A stretch of 64,000 nt of DNA, from NCBI RefSeq assembly GCF_003094615.1, contig NZ_QDKO01000003.1:1-64000 (forward strand). The letters run 5' to 3'. The position numbers and the translations under genes are program-made. The first letter of the stretch is position 1, and every line of letters begins with the position of its first letter. The DNA comes from Caulobacter radicis. Lineage in GTDB: Bacteria > Pseudomonadota > Alphaproteobacteria > Caulobacterales > Caulobacteraceae. The notes under the pieces are model-generated. The model saw only the letters and a program-made list of their open reading frames with translations, did no database searches and was not told the DNA's origin. Below are positions 17,233 through 26,071 of this stretch, piece by piece.

Positions 17233-17945
17233 AGACCTGGATCATGATGGCCGTGCTGACCGGGATCACCGCCGCGGCGGTCGCCGCCCTGGCTCCCGTG
17301 ACGCTGCTGACCGACCGACTGGCCGATGGAGAGGCGTTGCGGGCGACCCGGGCGTCGGGAACGGTCTGGCGCGGTCGGGTGGACCTGGCGACAGCCCAGG
17401 GCCGCCGGCTGGGAGCCTACGATGTCGGGCTCTCGCCGCTGGCGCTGCTGGGCGGCGACGTGCGGCTGCGGGCTAGGGACGCGGCGGCCGATCGGGCCTT
17501 CGTCCTGCGCGCGGGGCGAGACAAGGGCGTCGAGGCCCTGAGCGGTCCGATCCTGCTGAGTGCGGATGCCCTGCCCGGGCGGATCGAGGTCCGCGACGTG
17601 GCCGCGGTTTTCCGTGATGGACGCTGCCGACAGGCCGGCGGCCGAATTCGATTCCGCGCCGCTCAGGATTCATTGCTCGGCGGCGCGACATTGGCCGGGG
17701 CGCCGGCCTGCGTGGGCGGCGACTGGGTCGCGCGGCTGACGCCGACCGCCGGAGGCGGTGCGGCGATTGTCTTGCGGGCCGACGGGGCGGGTCGCCTTCA
17801 GGCCGAGATCACGGTGGCCACGGCCGATCCCGTGGTTGTTCAGGCCGCGCTGGAGCGGGGGTTCGTCAAGGACGCCGCCGGCGTCCGACGCATCATCGCA
17901 ACGCGGCTTGCCCCGTCAGCCGACAAAGCCGTGAAGCGGTCCTAG
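17229..17945 (+). CDS. Type II secretion protein GspN
   Basis: A 238-residue protein with one N-terminal membrane segment (WIMMAVLTGITAAAVAALA). The domain that follows has the GspN pattern (ASGTVWRGRVDLATAQGRRLGAYDV, then LSPLALLGGDVRLRARD). GspN is an accessory, sometimes dispensable, T2SS protein. The last 30 bases overlap the 3' end of the prepilin peptidase gene on the opposite strand, so the two transcripts are antisense to each other there. Confidence 0.82.
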   Translation: MKTWIMMAVLTGITAAAVAALAPVTLLTDRLADGEALRATRASGTVWRGRVDLATAQGRRLGAYDVGLSPLALLGGDVRLRARDAAADRAFVLRAGRDKGVEALSGPILLSADALPGRIEVRDVAAVFRDGRCRQAGGRIRFRAAQDSLLGGATLAGAPACVGGDWVARLTPTAGGGAAIVLRADGAGRLQAEITVATADPVVVQAALERGFVKDAAGVRRIIATRLAPSADKAVKRS

Positions 17946-18680
17946 CAGCCAGGTCAGCCAGGCGCCGATGGCCAGGAAGACGCCGAACGGCAGCCGCTGG
18001 TCCATCGTCACCCGGCGGCGAAGGATCAGCTGCGCCAGGGCGACGCTGATTCCGGCCAGGCCCGCCCAGACCAGCACCGAGGGCAGGGCGCTCCAGCCGG
18101 TCCAGGCGCCGATCGCGCCCAGCAGGCGCGGGTCGCCGCCGCCCAGGCCCTGGCGCCCGCGCACCCGCTCGTAGATCCAGGCCAGCAGCCACAGCGACGT
18201 AAAGCCGACGGCCGCGCCCAGCACCGGCGTCCACGCCGGTTCTCGCAGCACCAGGATCGAGACCGCGAATCCCACCGCGCCCAGCGGCAGGGTCAACATG
18301 TCGGGCAGCCAGAAATGCTCGCCGTCGATCACCGCCAGCAGCAGCAGCCACCAGCCGAAGATCGCCGTCGCCAGCGCCAAGGGGCCGGCGAACGCCAGCG
18401 CGCTCCAGGCGCCGATCAGCAGGCACGCCAGCTCCAGCAAGAGGTAGCGACGGGGAATCGCCGCGTCGCAGCCGCGGCAGCGTCCGCGCAGGGCGGCGAA
18501 GCTGAGGATGGGAACGAGGTCCAGCGGACCCAGCTTGCGGCCGCAGCCGTCGCAGGCCGAGCGCGACGCCGCCCAGGGCCGCTCGGCGGGCAGGCGCAGG
18601 GTCAGCAGGCCGATGAAGCTGCCCACGAATGGGCCCAGCACGATCGCCGCCAGCGTCCAGAAGATCTCGGAAACCTGCAT
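17916..18680 (-). CDS. Prepilin peptidase GspO/PilD
   Basis: A 254-residue polytopic membrane aspartyl protease that cleaves and N-methylates the pseudopilins GspG-K. The cytoplasmic zinc-binding cysteines are present as two CxxC pairs (C43/C46 and C68/C71). The catalytic aspartates are D119 (VIDGEHFWLPD) and D183 in GLGGGD. About seven to eight membrane segments follow the family pattern. It is transcribed toward the gsp operon and serves it functionally. The ATG at 18680 follows directly on the hydrophobic N-terminus. Confidence 0.93.
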   Translation of the reverse strand: MQVSEIFWTLAAIVLGPFVGSFIGLLTLRLPAERPWAASRSACDGCGRKLGPLDLVPILSFAALRGRCRGCDAAIPRRYLLLELACLLIGAWSALAFAGPLALATAIFGWWLLLLAVIDGEHFWLPDMLTLPLGAVGFAVSILVLREPAWTPVLGAAVGFTSLWLLAWIYERVRGRQGLGGGDPRLLGAIGAWTGWSALPSVLVWAGLAGISVALAQLILRRRVTMDQRLPFGVFLAIGAWLTWLLGPLHGFVG

Positions 18681-18723
18681 GGCCGCCGACCTTCCGTACG
18701 AGATGTCCGAAGAAGGGAAGGAG

Positions 18724-18798
18724 TGGTGGATGCTGCAGGGATTGAACCTGCGACCCCCTCGGTGTGAACGAGGTGCTCTCCCGCTGAGCTAAGCATCC
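18724..18798 (-). tRNA. tRNA-Val (CAC)
   Basis: The reverse strand folds into a full cloverleaf. Acceptor GGATGCT pairs with AGCATCC, the D-arm is GCTCAGCGGGAGAGC, and the anticodon stem CCTCG/CGAGG encloses loop TTCACAC (anticodon CAC). The T-arm is GCAGG-TTCAATC-CCTGC. The 3' CCA is encoded. Confidence 0.95.
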
Positions 18799-18849
18799 GC
18801 CGTGTGGGCTAGGCCTTCCGAAGAAGTCCCCGCCGCGAGAGGAAGGGGG

Positions 18850-19575
18850 CTATAGACCGCTCTTTTCCGCGCCGCAAGAGGCCAAAAGCGAGATTGCGGC
18901 CTCCGGGACCTCGGAAAAGCGATCTATCAACAGATCTCCGCCGAGCGTCTCGACCGGGGCCTCGGTATAGCCGAACGAGACCAGCAGCGCGGGAACCCCG
19001 GCGGCCTTGGCGCTGAGGACGTCGTTGATGCTGTCGCCGACCATGACCGCGCGGGCCGGATCGCCGCCGACGGCGGCGATGGCCGCCAGCACGTGGCGCG
19101 GGTCGGGCTTGGGGGCGGGGGCGTCGTCGGCCCCGACCACGGCGTCGAAGAATCGGGTCAGGTCCACGGCGTCCAGCAGGGCCACAGACAGGTGGGTAAG
19201 CTTGTTGGTGCAGACCACCAGGCGCGCGCCGGCGGCCTTCAGATCCGCGAGCACCTCGACCACGCCCTCGAACGGCGCGCTCTCATGGGCGATGCGGCCC
19301 AGATAGATGGCGATGAAGCGCTCGACCAGCCTGGGCGCCCGTTCGGCGTCCAGCGGCGCGCCGGCGGCTGCGAAGCCGCGCTCCAGCAGCGCCTTGGCAC
19401 CGCGTCCGACCATCTTGCGCACATCGTCGAAGGGCAGGGCGGGCAGGCCCTCCTCGGCGAGGATGGTGTTCAGCGCCCCGACCAGGTCCGGCGCGGTGTC
19501 GACCAGCGTGCCGTCCAGGTCGAAGGCGATCGTCGTATCCCGAAGGACGGTTTCGTGGGCGTGCGGAAGAGACAT
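18850..19575 (-). CDS. Phosphoglycolate phosphatase, HAD family
   Basis: A 241-residue HAD hydrolase. Motif I ([14 protein letters not shown]) carries the nucleophile and acid aspartates, motif II is VVCTNK, motif III the KPDPRHV lysine, and motif [11 protein letters not shown]. The cap between motif I and II and the overall length fit Gph, which removes 2-phosphoglycolate. Other small phosphate esters could be substrates. It is divergent from glmU with about 65 bases between the start codons. Confidence 0.85.
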   Translation of the reverse strand: MSLPHAHETVLRDTTIAFDLDGTLVDTAPDLVGALNTILAEEGLPALPFDDVRKMVGRGAKALLERGFAAAGAPLDAERAPRLVERFIAIYLGRIAHESAPFEGVVEVLADLKAAGARLVVCTNKLTHLSVALLDAVDLTRFFDAVVGADDAPAPKPDPRHVLAAIAAVGGDPARAVMVGDSINDVLSAKAAGVPALLVSFGYTEAPVETLGGDLLIDRFSEVPEAAISLLASCGAEKSGL

Positions 19576-19640
19576 GTCCTGGCCTTTCGGCTAAAGGCGC
19601 GGCTAATGCAACTTTGGTTCGCTTCGGAGTCGCGCCGATC

Positions 19641-21023
19641 ATGACGCAGATCGCCACCGCTCATCACTCGGGCCGTCCCCGCGCCGCCGTGATCCTGGCC
19701 GCGGGCCAGGGCACGCGCATGAAGTCGCCGACGCCCAAGGTGCTGCACAGGGTCGGCGGGCGCGCCATGCTCGACCACGCCATCGACGCCGCGCAGGCTC
19801 TGGGCTGCACGCGCATAGTCGTGGTCGTCGGCGCCCATAGTCCCCAGGTCGGCGAGCATGCGCGCAAGCGCCTGGGTCCCGACGCCACCGTCGTGCAGGA
19901 CCCGCCGCTGGGCACCGGCCATGCCGTGCTGGCCGCGAAGGAGGCCCTGGCCGACTTCGACGGCGACGTGGTCGTGACCTATGCCGACTGCCCGCTGCTG
20001 ACCGCGCCGGTGATCGCGCCGCTGTTCGACCTGCGGGCCGCCGGCGCCGATGTCGCGGTTCTGGGCTTCGAGGCCGCCGATCCGGGCGCCTATGGCCGCC
20101 TGGTGCTGGCTCCGGGCCATGTGCTGCTGCGCATCGTCGAGGCCAAGGACGCCGAGCCGGCCGTCCTGGCGCTCAAGCACTGCAATTCGGGCGTCCTGGC
20201 CGCCGATCGCGCCCAGCTGTTCGACCTGCTGGCCGCCGTCGGCAACGACAACGCCAAGGGCGAATACTATCTGACCGACATCGTCGGCATCGCCCATGAT
20301 CGCAAGCTGGCCACCCGCGCCACCTTCGCCCCGGAAGCCGCGGTGCAGGGCGTCAACTCCCAGGCCGAGCTGGCCGCCGCCGAGGCCGTCTGGCAGGCCG
20401 GCCGCCGCGCCGCCCTGATGACCGAGGGCGTGACCATGCCCGCGCCCGAGACCGTCCACCTGTCGTGGGACACTCAGGTCGCCGCCGGCGTCACCGTCGA
20501 GCCGTTCGTGGTGTTCGGCGCGGGCGTCAGCATCGCCGCCGGCGCGGTGATCAGGGCCTTCAGCCATCTGGAAGGCGCATCGATCGGCGAGGGCGCCCTG
20601 ATCGGTCCCTATGCTCGCCTGCGTCCGGGGGCCGAGATCGGTCCCGAAGCCCACATCGGCAACTTCGTCGAGGTCAAGAAGGTCAAGGTCGGCGCCGGCG
20701 CCAAGGCCAACCACCTGAGCTACCTCGGCGACGGCAGCGTGGGCCCCAAGGCCAACATCGGCGCGGGCACGATCTTCTGCAACTATGACGGCTTCGAGAA
20801 GTTCGAGACCCATGTCGGCGCGGGCGCCTTCATCGGCTCGAACTCGTCCCTGGTCGCGCCCGTGCGCATCGGCGAGGGGGCGATGACCGGTTCGGGCACG
20901 GTGGTCACCGCCGATGTCCCCGCCGGCGATCTGGCGCTCAGCCGTACGCCGCAGACCCTCAAGACCGGGTGGGCGGCCAAGTTCCGCGCCCTGAAACAGG
21001 CCAAGAAGGACAAGAAGGCATGA
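19641..21023 (+). CDS. Bifunctional GlmU: glucosamine-1-phosphate acetyltransferase / UDP-GlcNAc pyrophosphorylase
   Basis: A 460-residue enzyme that acetylates GlcN-1-P and couples it to UTP, feeding peptidoglycan and lipopolysaccharide synthesis. The uridyltransferase part shows the GxGTRMxS loop at residues 22-29 and VTYADCPLL. The C-terminal half is a left-handed beta-helix of hexapeptide repeats ([15 protein letters not shown], then [19 protein letters not shown]). The start at 19641 is preferred over 19614 because it leaves a normal short N-terminus. The stop overlaps rpiA in ATGA. Confidence 0.96.
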   Translation: MTQIATAHHSGRPRAAVILAAGQGTRMKSPTPKVLHRVGGRAMLDHAIDAAQALGCTRIVVVVGAHSPQVGEHARKRLGPDATVVQDPPLGTGHAVLAAKEALADFDGDVVVTYADCPLLTAPVIAPLFDLRAAGADVAVLGFEAADPGAYGRLVLAPGHVLLRIVEAKDAEPAVLALKHCNSGVLAADRAQLFDLLAAVGNDNAKGEYYLTDIVGIAHDRKLATRATFAPEAAVQGVNSQAELAAAEAVWQAGRRAALMTEGVTMPAPETVHLSWDTQVAAGVTVEPFVVFGAGVSIAAGAVIRAFSHLEGASIGEGALIGPYARLRPGAEIGPEAHIGNFVEVKKVKVGAGAKANHLSYLGDGSVGPKANIGAGTIFCNYDGFEKFETHVGAGAFIGSNSSLVAPVRIGEGAMTGSGTVVTADVPAGDLALSRTPQTLKTGWAAKFRALKQAKKDKKA

Positions 21024-21700
21024 GCGCCGACGCACAGAAGAAGGCTTCGGGCGAAGCCGCCGCCCTGCTGGTGGAGCCGGGCATGGTCGTGGGCCTGGGC
21101 ACCGGCTCGACCGCCGCCTGGTTCGTCAAGGCCCTGGCCGCCCGCAAGCTCGACGTCCGTGGCGTGCCGACCTCGGAAGCGACCGCCAGCCTGGCCCGTG
21201 AGCTCGGCATTCCCCTGGCGACGCTGGACGACGTCATGTCGATCGACCTCACTGTCGACGGCGCCGACGAGATCGGCCCGGGCCTTTCCCTGATCAAGGG
21301 CGGCGGCGCGGCGCTGCTGCGCGAGAAGCTGGTCTGGGAGGCGTCCAAGCGCTGCGTGGTCATCGCCGACGCCGCAAAGCACGTAGAGGTGCTGGGCAAG
21401 TTCCCGCTGCCGATCGAGGTGGTGCGCTTTGGTCACCCCCATACCGGGCGTCGTCTGGCCGACATCGCCGCCGACTTCGACCTGCCGCCGCCGCGCCTGC
21501 GCATGGCCGATCGGGGCATTGTCGTCACCGACGGCGGCAACGTGATCTACGACATGGCTTCGGGCGCGATCGCCGAGCCGGCGGCGCTGGCCGCGGCGCT
21601 GAAGGCCGTCACCGGCGTGGTCGACCACGGCCTGTTCCTCGACCTGGCCGACGAGGCCCTGATCGGGACCGACGAAGGGGTGGTCAAGCTTCTGCCTTGA
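21020..21700 (+). CDS. Ribose-5-phosphate isomerase A
   Basis: A 226-residue enzyme of the pentose phosphate pathway that interconverts ribose-5-P and ribulose-5-P. Family motifs are present in order: [12 protein letters not shown] (phosphate loop), [12 protein letters not shown] (catalytic Asp), [13 protein letters not shown] (catalytic Glu and Lys), and [11 protein letters not shown]. The coupling to glmU by a four-base overlap suggests co-expression. Confidence 0.95.
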   Translation: MSADAQKKASGEAAALLVEPGMVVGLGTGSTAAWFVKALAARKLDVRGVPTSEATASLARELGIPLATLDDVMSIDLTVDGADEIGPGLSLIKGGGAALLREKLVWEASKRCVVIADAAKHVEVLGKFPLPIEVVRFGHPHTGRRLADIAADFDLPPPRLRMADRGIVVTDGGNVIYDMASGAIAEPAALAAALKAVTGVVDHGLFLDLADEALIGTDEGVVKLLP

Positions 21701-21748
21701 TCCCATATCCCGATCCCGTCGCTGTAAATTCGTTCTGATCCGGAGCCG

Positions 21749-23149
21749 ATGATGGCTGAGTACGACTTCGACCTCTTCGTCATCGGCGCCGGTTCGGGCG
21801 GCGTGCGCGCCGCGCGGCTGGCGGCCCTGTCGGGCGCCAAGGTCGCCGTGGCCGAGGAGTACCGGGTCGGCGGCACCTGCGTTGTGCGCGGCTGCGTGCC
21901 CAAGAAGTTCATGGTCTACGCCAGCGAGGTCTCCAGCCAGCTGAAGACCGCCAAGGGCTACGGCTGGACGATCGGCGACGCCAGCTTCGACTGGAAGACC
22001 TTCCTGCACGACAAGGACGTCGAGATCGCGCGCCTGTCGGGCATCTACGTCACCAACCTGCGCAAGGCCGGCGCCCACCTGCTTCACGGCAAGGCCCGCA
22101 TCATCGACGCCCATACCGTCGAGGTGCTGCCCAAGGAGGGCTCAGAGGGCGACGCCGGCCGCTACACCGCCAAGCGCATCCTGGTGGCCACCGGCGGCCG
22201 TCCGGTTCGTCCGGAGTTCGAGGGGGCCGAGCATGGCGTCACCTCGGACGAGGCCTTCCACCTGCCGACCCTGCCCAAGAGCGTGCTGGTGGTCGGCGGC
22301 GGCTACATCGCCGTGGAGTTCGCGGGCATCTATGCCGGCCTCGGCGTCGAGACCACGCTCTGCTACCGCGGCTCCAACATCCTGCGCGGCTTCGACGACG
22401 ACGTCCGCGCCCATCTCGCCGACGAGATGGAGAAGCGCGGGATCAAGGTGGTGCTGGGCTGCTCGCACAAGTCGATCGAGAAGACCGAAAGCGGCCTCGT
22501 CAGCACCTTCAACAACAACCTGACCTTCGAGAGCGACGTGGTGCTGTTCGCCACCGGCCGCGACCCCTACGTCGAGGGCCTCGGCCTCGAGAACGCCGGG
22601 GTGAAGCTGGACGACAAGGGCGCGATCGCCGTCGACGCGCACTCGAAGACCAATGTCGACAGCATCTGGGCCGTCGGCGACGTCACCGATCGCATCAACC
22701 TGACGCCGGTGGCCATCCGGGAAGGCGCGGCCTTCGCCCAGACCGAGTTCTACGGCAACCCGACCGCCTTCGATCACGACCTGGTCGCATCGGCGGTGTT
22801 CTCGCAGCCGCCGATCGGCGCGGTTGGCATGAGCGAGGCCGAGGCCCGCCACGCCTTCGGCAAGGTCGACGTCTATCGCGCCGTCTTCCGCCCGATGAAG
22901 CTGACCTTCTACGGCGGCCAGGAGCGCTGCCTGATGAAGCTGGTCGTCCGCCAGGACAACGAGCAGGTTGTCGGCGTCCACGTGGTCGGCCCCGACGCGC
23001 CTGAGATCATCCAGATGGCCGCTATCGCCGTGAAGATGGGCGTGACCAAGCCGCAGTGGGATTCCACCTGCGCGGTGCACCCGACCCTGGCCGAAGAACT
23101 GGTGACCATGCGCGAAAAGTACGTCCCGGCCGAGGTTGGCGGCGTATGA
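21749..23149 (+). CDS. Glutathione-disulfide reductase
   Basis: A 466-residue flavoprotein that regenerates GSH with NADPH. It has the FAD GxGxxG motif (VIGAGSGGVRAA), the redox cysteines C44 and C49 in GGTCVVRGCVPKK, the NADPH-binding VVGGGYIAVEF, a second FAD motif (WAVGDVTDRINLTP), and the C-terminal HPTLAEELV active-site His-Glu pair. The absence of the longer mercuric-reductase or lipoamide features supports Gor. The start could be 21749 or the next ATG at 21752. Its stop overlaps the next gene in ATGA. Confidence 0.92.
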   Translation: MMAEYDFDLFVIGAGSGGVRAARLAALSGAKVAVAEEYRVGGTCVVRGCVPKKFMVYASEVSSQLKTAKGYGWTIGDASFDWKTFLHDKDVEIARLSGIYVTNLRKAGAHLLHGKARIIDAHTVEVLPKEGSEGDAGRYTAKRILVATGGRPVRPEFEGAEHGVTSDEAFHLPTLPKSVLVVGGGYIAVEFAGIYAGLGVETTLCYRGSNILRGFDDDVRAHLADEMEKRGIKVVLGCSHKSIEKTESGLVSTFNNNLTFESDVVLFATGRDPYVEGLGLENAGVKLDDKGAIAVDAHSKTNVDSIWAVGDVTDRINLTPVAIREGAAFAQTEFYGNPTAFDHDLVASAVFSQPPIGAVGMSEAEARHAFGKVDVYRAVFRPMKLTFYGGQERCLMKLVVRQDNEQVVGVHVVGPDAPEIIQMAAIAVKMGVTKPQWDSTCAVHPTLAEELVTMREKYVPAEVGGV

Positions 23150-24396
23150 CGACCAAAGCCGCAGGTTCCGAGAAGAAGGGCACGCCCTGGCTCACAGGGG
23201 TCATGGTCTTCGTCTTCGTGATGACCCCGCTGCTGGGCTATCTCGCGCAGCTGGGTTTCGCACCGCTGATGGCGCTGGCCGGCCTTCTGGTTCTGCCGGC
23301 CATGGGACGTCCCCGGGCGCCGGCCGCGCCGACCCTGATCCTGCTGCTGCTCGCGATCTGGGCGGCTTTCAGCATGACGTGGAGCCCCGCGGCGCCGCCT
23401 CCCGGCAGCCTCAAGGACTATGGCGACGTCGAGAAGGTGACGGCCGTGAAGCTGTTCCTGCAGCTGGCTCTTTACGGCGCGGCGGCCGCGGCGGCCCTGC
23501 GTCTCTCGGCGCGCGGGGCCGATCGTGTCGCCACGGTGATGGGGTTCGGCGTGCTGGCCCTGGCCGTCTTCGTCGGCGTCGACGCGCTGACCGGCGCCGC
23601 GATGTTCCAGAAGTTCCGGGTGCTGAGCGGTGATCCGATCCGTCCCGACCTGGCCAAGGTGAAGATCTCCATCGGCTGCTACGTGATGGCCGTGATGTTC
23701 TGGCCCGCGGCGGCCGCGCTCGCCCGACGGGGCAAGCAGGCGGCGGTCGTGCTGCTGCTGGCCGGCGTGCTGACCGCTTCGGTCCTGGCGAGCGCCGACT
23801 CCTGCCTGGTCGCCCTGGCGGCGGGGGGCGTGGTCTGGCTGCTGGTCAAGGGGCTGGGCAAGGCCGGGGGGCGCCTCCTGACCCTGGCGATCGCCATCCC
23901 GTTCATGGTCGCTCCGATCGCGGTGCTCTGGGCGATCCAGACCGGGTTCTGGGGATGGCTCCACGGACTGGTCCCGCCGTCCTGGGACGCGCGGCTCAAC
24001 ATCTGGGCCTTCGCCGCCGACCATATCCAGGATCACCCGTTCCGAGGCTGGGGCCTGGACGCCAGCCGGACCTTCGGCGACGCCATCCCTCTGCACACCC
24101 ACAACGCCCAGCTCCAGCTCTGGCTCGAGCTCGGCGCGGTGGGCGCGGCCCTGGCCGGCGCCTTCTTCTGCTGGTTGGCCCACGGGGTCACCCGCGCGGC
24201 CGAGACCGACCGCGGCGGAGCGGCGATGAGCGGCGCGGCCCTGACCAGCTATCTGGTCGTCGGCGCGCTCAGCTTCGGCGTCTGGCAGGAGTGGTGGATC
24301 GCCGTCGGCGCCCTGGCCGTCGTCGCCTGCGCCTCGGTTCGGTTGTCGAGCGGCGAATACAGTAGCGAGTTGGTCGAAATTTCCCCGAACGGCTAG
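23146..24396 (+). CDS. O-antigen ligase/polymerase-family membrane protein (Wzy_C type)
   Basis: A 416-residue protein with about ten to eleven membrane segments. The Wzy_C/WaaL hallmark is a periplasmic loop near residues 280-330 containing RLNIWAFAADHIQDHP, then FRGWGLDASR and HTHNAQLQLWLELG; the HNxxLQLWLE element is typical of the family. It could ligate or polymerise surface glycans (O-antigen, exopolysaccharide or holdfast-type). No other glycan genes flank it; the neighbour is gor, overlapping by four bases, so the function is open. Confidence 0.72.
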   Translation: MTTKAAGSEKKGTPWLTGVMVFVFVMTPLLGYLAQLGFAPLMALAGLLVLPAMGRPRAPAAPTLILLLLAIWAAFSMTWSPAAPPPGSLKDYGDVEKVTAVKLFLQLALYGAAAAAALRLSARGADRVATVMGFGVLALAVFVGVDALTGAAMFQKFRVLSGDPIRPDLAKVKISIGCYVMAVMFWPAAAALARRGKQAAVVLLLAGVLTASVLASADSCLVALAAGGVVWLLVKGLGKAGGRLLTLAIAIPFMVAPIAVLWAIQTGFWGWLHGLVPPSWDARLNIWAFAADHIQDHPFRGWGLDASRTFGDAIPLHTHNAQLQLWLELGAVGAALAGAFFCWLAHGVTRAAETDRGGAAMSGAALTSYLVVGALSFGVWQEWWIAVGALAVVACASVRLSSGEYSSELVEISPNG

Positions 24397-24399
24397 AAT
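24370..24399 (+). promoter_or_regulatory. Candidate housekeeping promoter of DAHP synthase gene
   Basis: TTGGTCG at 24370-24376 and GCTAGAAT at 24392-24399, 15 bases apart, resemble the Caulobacter housekeeping consensus (TTGACGS, 10-14 bases, GCTANAWC). They lie at the end of the ligase-like gene. The implied transcript begins near 24406, leaving a leader of about 75 bases. Confidence 0.45.
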
Positions 24400-24434
24400 A
24401 TGGTCGTTCTCCGCACGATTTTTGCTTTTGTCCC

Positions 24435-24461
24435 AAGGGTGCGCTATGAGCGCTCCCTTTT
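24435..24461 (+). promoter_or_regulatory. Terminator-like hairpin in DAHP synthase leader
   Basis: AAGGG-T-GCGCT and AGCGC-T-CCCTT pair as two 5-bp stems around a T/T mismatch, with a 3-base loop and a run of four T. The hairpin ends only 18 bases before the ATG at 24480, too close to hold a promoter after it. It therefore probably lies in the leader of the downstream gene, as an attenuator or fold near the ribosome site, rather than as a plain upstream terminator. Confidence 0.5.
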
Positions 24462-24479
24462 AGAACCTTCGAGAAGATC

Positions 24480-25859
24480 ATGACCGCCCGGTGGACCCCC
24501 GCGACCTGGAGAGCCAAACCCGCCAAGCACGTGCCGACCGATTATCCGGACGCGGCCGCTGTCGAGCGTGTTGAACAGACCCTCCGTCAGATGCCGCCGC
24601 TGGTCTTCGCCGGCGAGGCGCGCCGCCTGAAGAGCCTGCTGGGCGACGTGGCCGAAGGTCGGGCGTTCCTGCTGCAGGGCGGCGACTGCGCCGAGAGCTT
24701 CAAGGAATTCCACGCCGACAACATCCGCGACACCTTCCGCCTGATCCTGCAGATGGCGGTGGTGCTGACCTTCGCTGGCGGCAAGCCGGTGGTGAAGGTG
24801 GGCCGCATCGCCGGCCAGTTCGCCAAGCCGCGTTCGGAGCCGATCGAGACGATCGGCGAGACCACCCTGCCGTCCTACCGCGGCGACATCATCAACGGCA
24901 TGGATTTCAACGAGGCCGAGCGCGTTCCGGACCCCGATCGCCTGCTCAAGGCCTACGGCCAGTCGGCGGCGACCCTGAACCTGCTGCGGGCCTTCGCCAG
25001 TGGCGGCTATGCCGACCTCTACAACATCCACCGCTGGACCCTGGGCTTCGTCGGCGACAGCCCGCAGGGCGCGCGCTACCGCGAACTGTCGGAAAAGATC
25101 TCCGAGGCCCTGACCTTCATGTCGGCCGTCGGCGTCACGCCCGACACCCAGCCCGACCTGAAGCGCGTGGAGTTCTTCACCAGCCACGAGGCCCTGCTGC
25201 TGGGCTTCGAGGAAGCCATGACCCGCGTCGATAGCACCTCGGGCGACTGGTACGACACCAGCGCCCACCTGCTGTGGATCGGCGAGCGCACCCGCCAGCT
25301 GGACGGCGCCCACATCGAGTTCATGCGCGGCGTGAAGAACCCGATCGGCCTCAAGTGCGGCCCGACCATGGAGGGCGACGACCTTCTGCGCCTGATCGAC
25401 GTGCTCAACCCCAACAACGAGCCGGGCCGCTTGACGCTGTACGGCCGTTTCGGCTCCGACAAGATCGCCGACCGCCTGCCGCGCCTGATGAAGGCCACCA
25501 AGGCCGACGGCCGTTCGGTGGTCTGGGCCACCGATCCTATGCACGGCAACACGCTGAAGGCCTCGACCGGCTACAAGACCCGTCCGTTCGACCGCATCCT
25601 CTCCGAAGTGAAGAGCTTCGTGGAAGTGGCCCATTCGGAAGGCGTCCACCCGGGCGGCGTGCACCTGGAGATGACCGGCCAGAACGTCACCGAATGCCTG
25701 GGAGGCGCCCGCGCGGTGTCGGAGACCGATCTGGCCGACCGCTACCATACCCACTGCGACCCGCGCCTGAACGGCGAGCAGGCCCTGGAGCTGGCCTTCC
25801 TGGTGGCCGAGAAGCTGAAGTCTGCGCGCGATCACCAGCGCAAGGTCGCCAACGGCTGA
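24480..25859 (+). CDS. 3-deoxy-7-phosphoheptulonate synthase, class II (DAHP synthase)
   Basis: A 459-residue enzyme of the plant-type (class II) AroA family that condenses phosphoenolpyruvate and erythrose-4-phosphate, the first step of the shikimate pathway. Diagnostic segments are [24 protein letters not shown], the metal-binding [18 protein letters not shown] region, [26 protein letters not shown] and the C-terminal [19 protein letters not shown]. It is expected to be feedback-sensitive, and the leader hairpin upstream suggests extra control. It stands alone, with a terminator after it. Confidence 0.95.
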   Translation: MTARWTPATWRAKPAKHVPTDYPDAAAVERVEQTLRQMPPLVFAGEARRLKSLLGDVAEGRAFLLQGGDCAESFKEFHADNIRDTFRLILQMAVVLTFAGGKPVVKVGRIAGQFAKPRSEPIETIGETTLPSYRGDIINGMDFNEAERVPDPDRLLKAYGQSAATLNLLRAFASGGYADLYNIHRWTLGFVGDSPQGARYRELSEKISEALTFMSAVGVTPDTQPDLKRVEFFTSHEALLLGFEEAMTRVDSTSGDWYDTSAHLLWIGERTRQLDGAHIEFMRGVKNPIGLKCGPTMEGDDLLRLIDVLNPNNEPGRLTLYGRFGSDKIADRLPRLMKATKADGRSVVWATDPMHGNTLKASTGYKTRPFDRILSEVKSFVEVAHSEGVHPGGVHLEMTGQNVTECLGGARAVSETDLADRYHTHCDPRLNGEQALELAFLVAEKLKSARDHQRKVANG

Positions 25860-25898
25860 CTGCCAGGCTGACCTTAGGGTCAACCTCGGATTCGAGAC

Positions 25899-25936
25899 GA
25901 AAGGGGCCCCGTGGATCATTTCCGCGGGGCCCTTTC
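25899..25936 (+). terminator. Rho-independent-type terminator after DAHP synthase
   Basis: GAAAGGGGCCCCG and CGGGGCCCTTTC form a 12-bp stem with one bulged base around an approximately 13-base loop. It lies 39 bases after the stop. The T-run after it is weak, so the 3' arm TTTC supplies most of the U-rich part. Confidence 0.7.
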
Positions 25937-25954
25937 AATAGTGCCCTTACGGCA

Positions 25955-25994
25955 TGCGAAAAGATTTGTCGCAATTGCGAGGTTGCTTTTCGCA
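25955..25994. promoter_or_regulatory. 40-bp nested dyad, probable operator of acyl-CoA synthetase gene
   Basis: An inner perfect palindrome TCGCAATTGCGA (25969-25980) and outer arms TGCGAAAAG (25955-25963) and CTTTTCGCA (25986-25994) share exactly the same centre. Fifteen of twenty half-site positions match. It lies 78 bases before the ATG at 26072, where a repressor of fatty-acid genes (TetR or GntR type) could bind; the regulator is not in the window. Confidence 0.6.
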
Positions 25995-26071
25995 GATGCA
26001 CACTCAAGACCTTCCAACGACTTGACCGCTAGCCCGGCGCTCTCCAATGGTTGTTTGAAGGGAGTGAATTT

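Noticed and set aside
24400..24483. 27-codon leader peptide (Phe, Phe, Tyr) before DAHP synthase
   Set aside because: Its ATG lies on or before the predicted transcript start and lacks a ribosome site, so it is not listed as a gene; the hairpin itself is kept.
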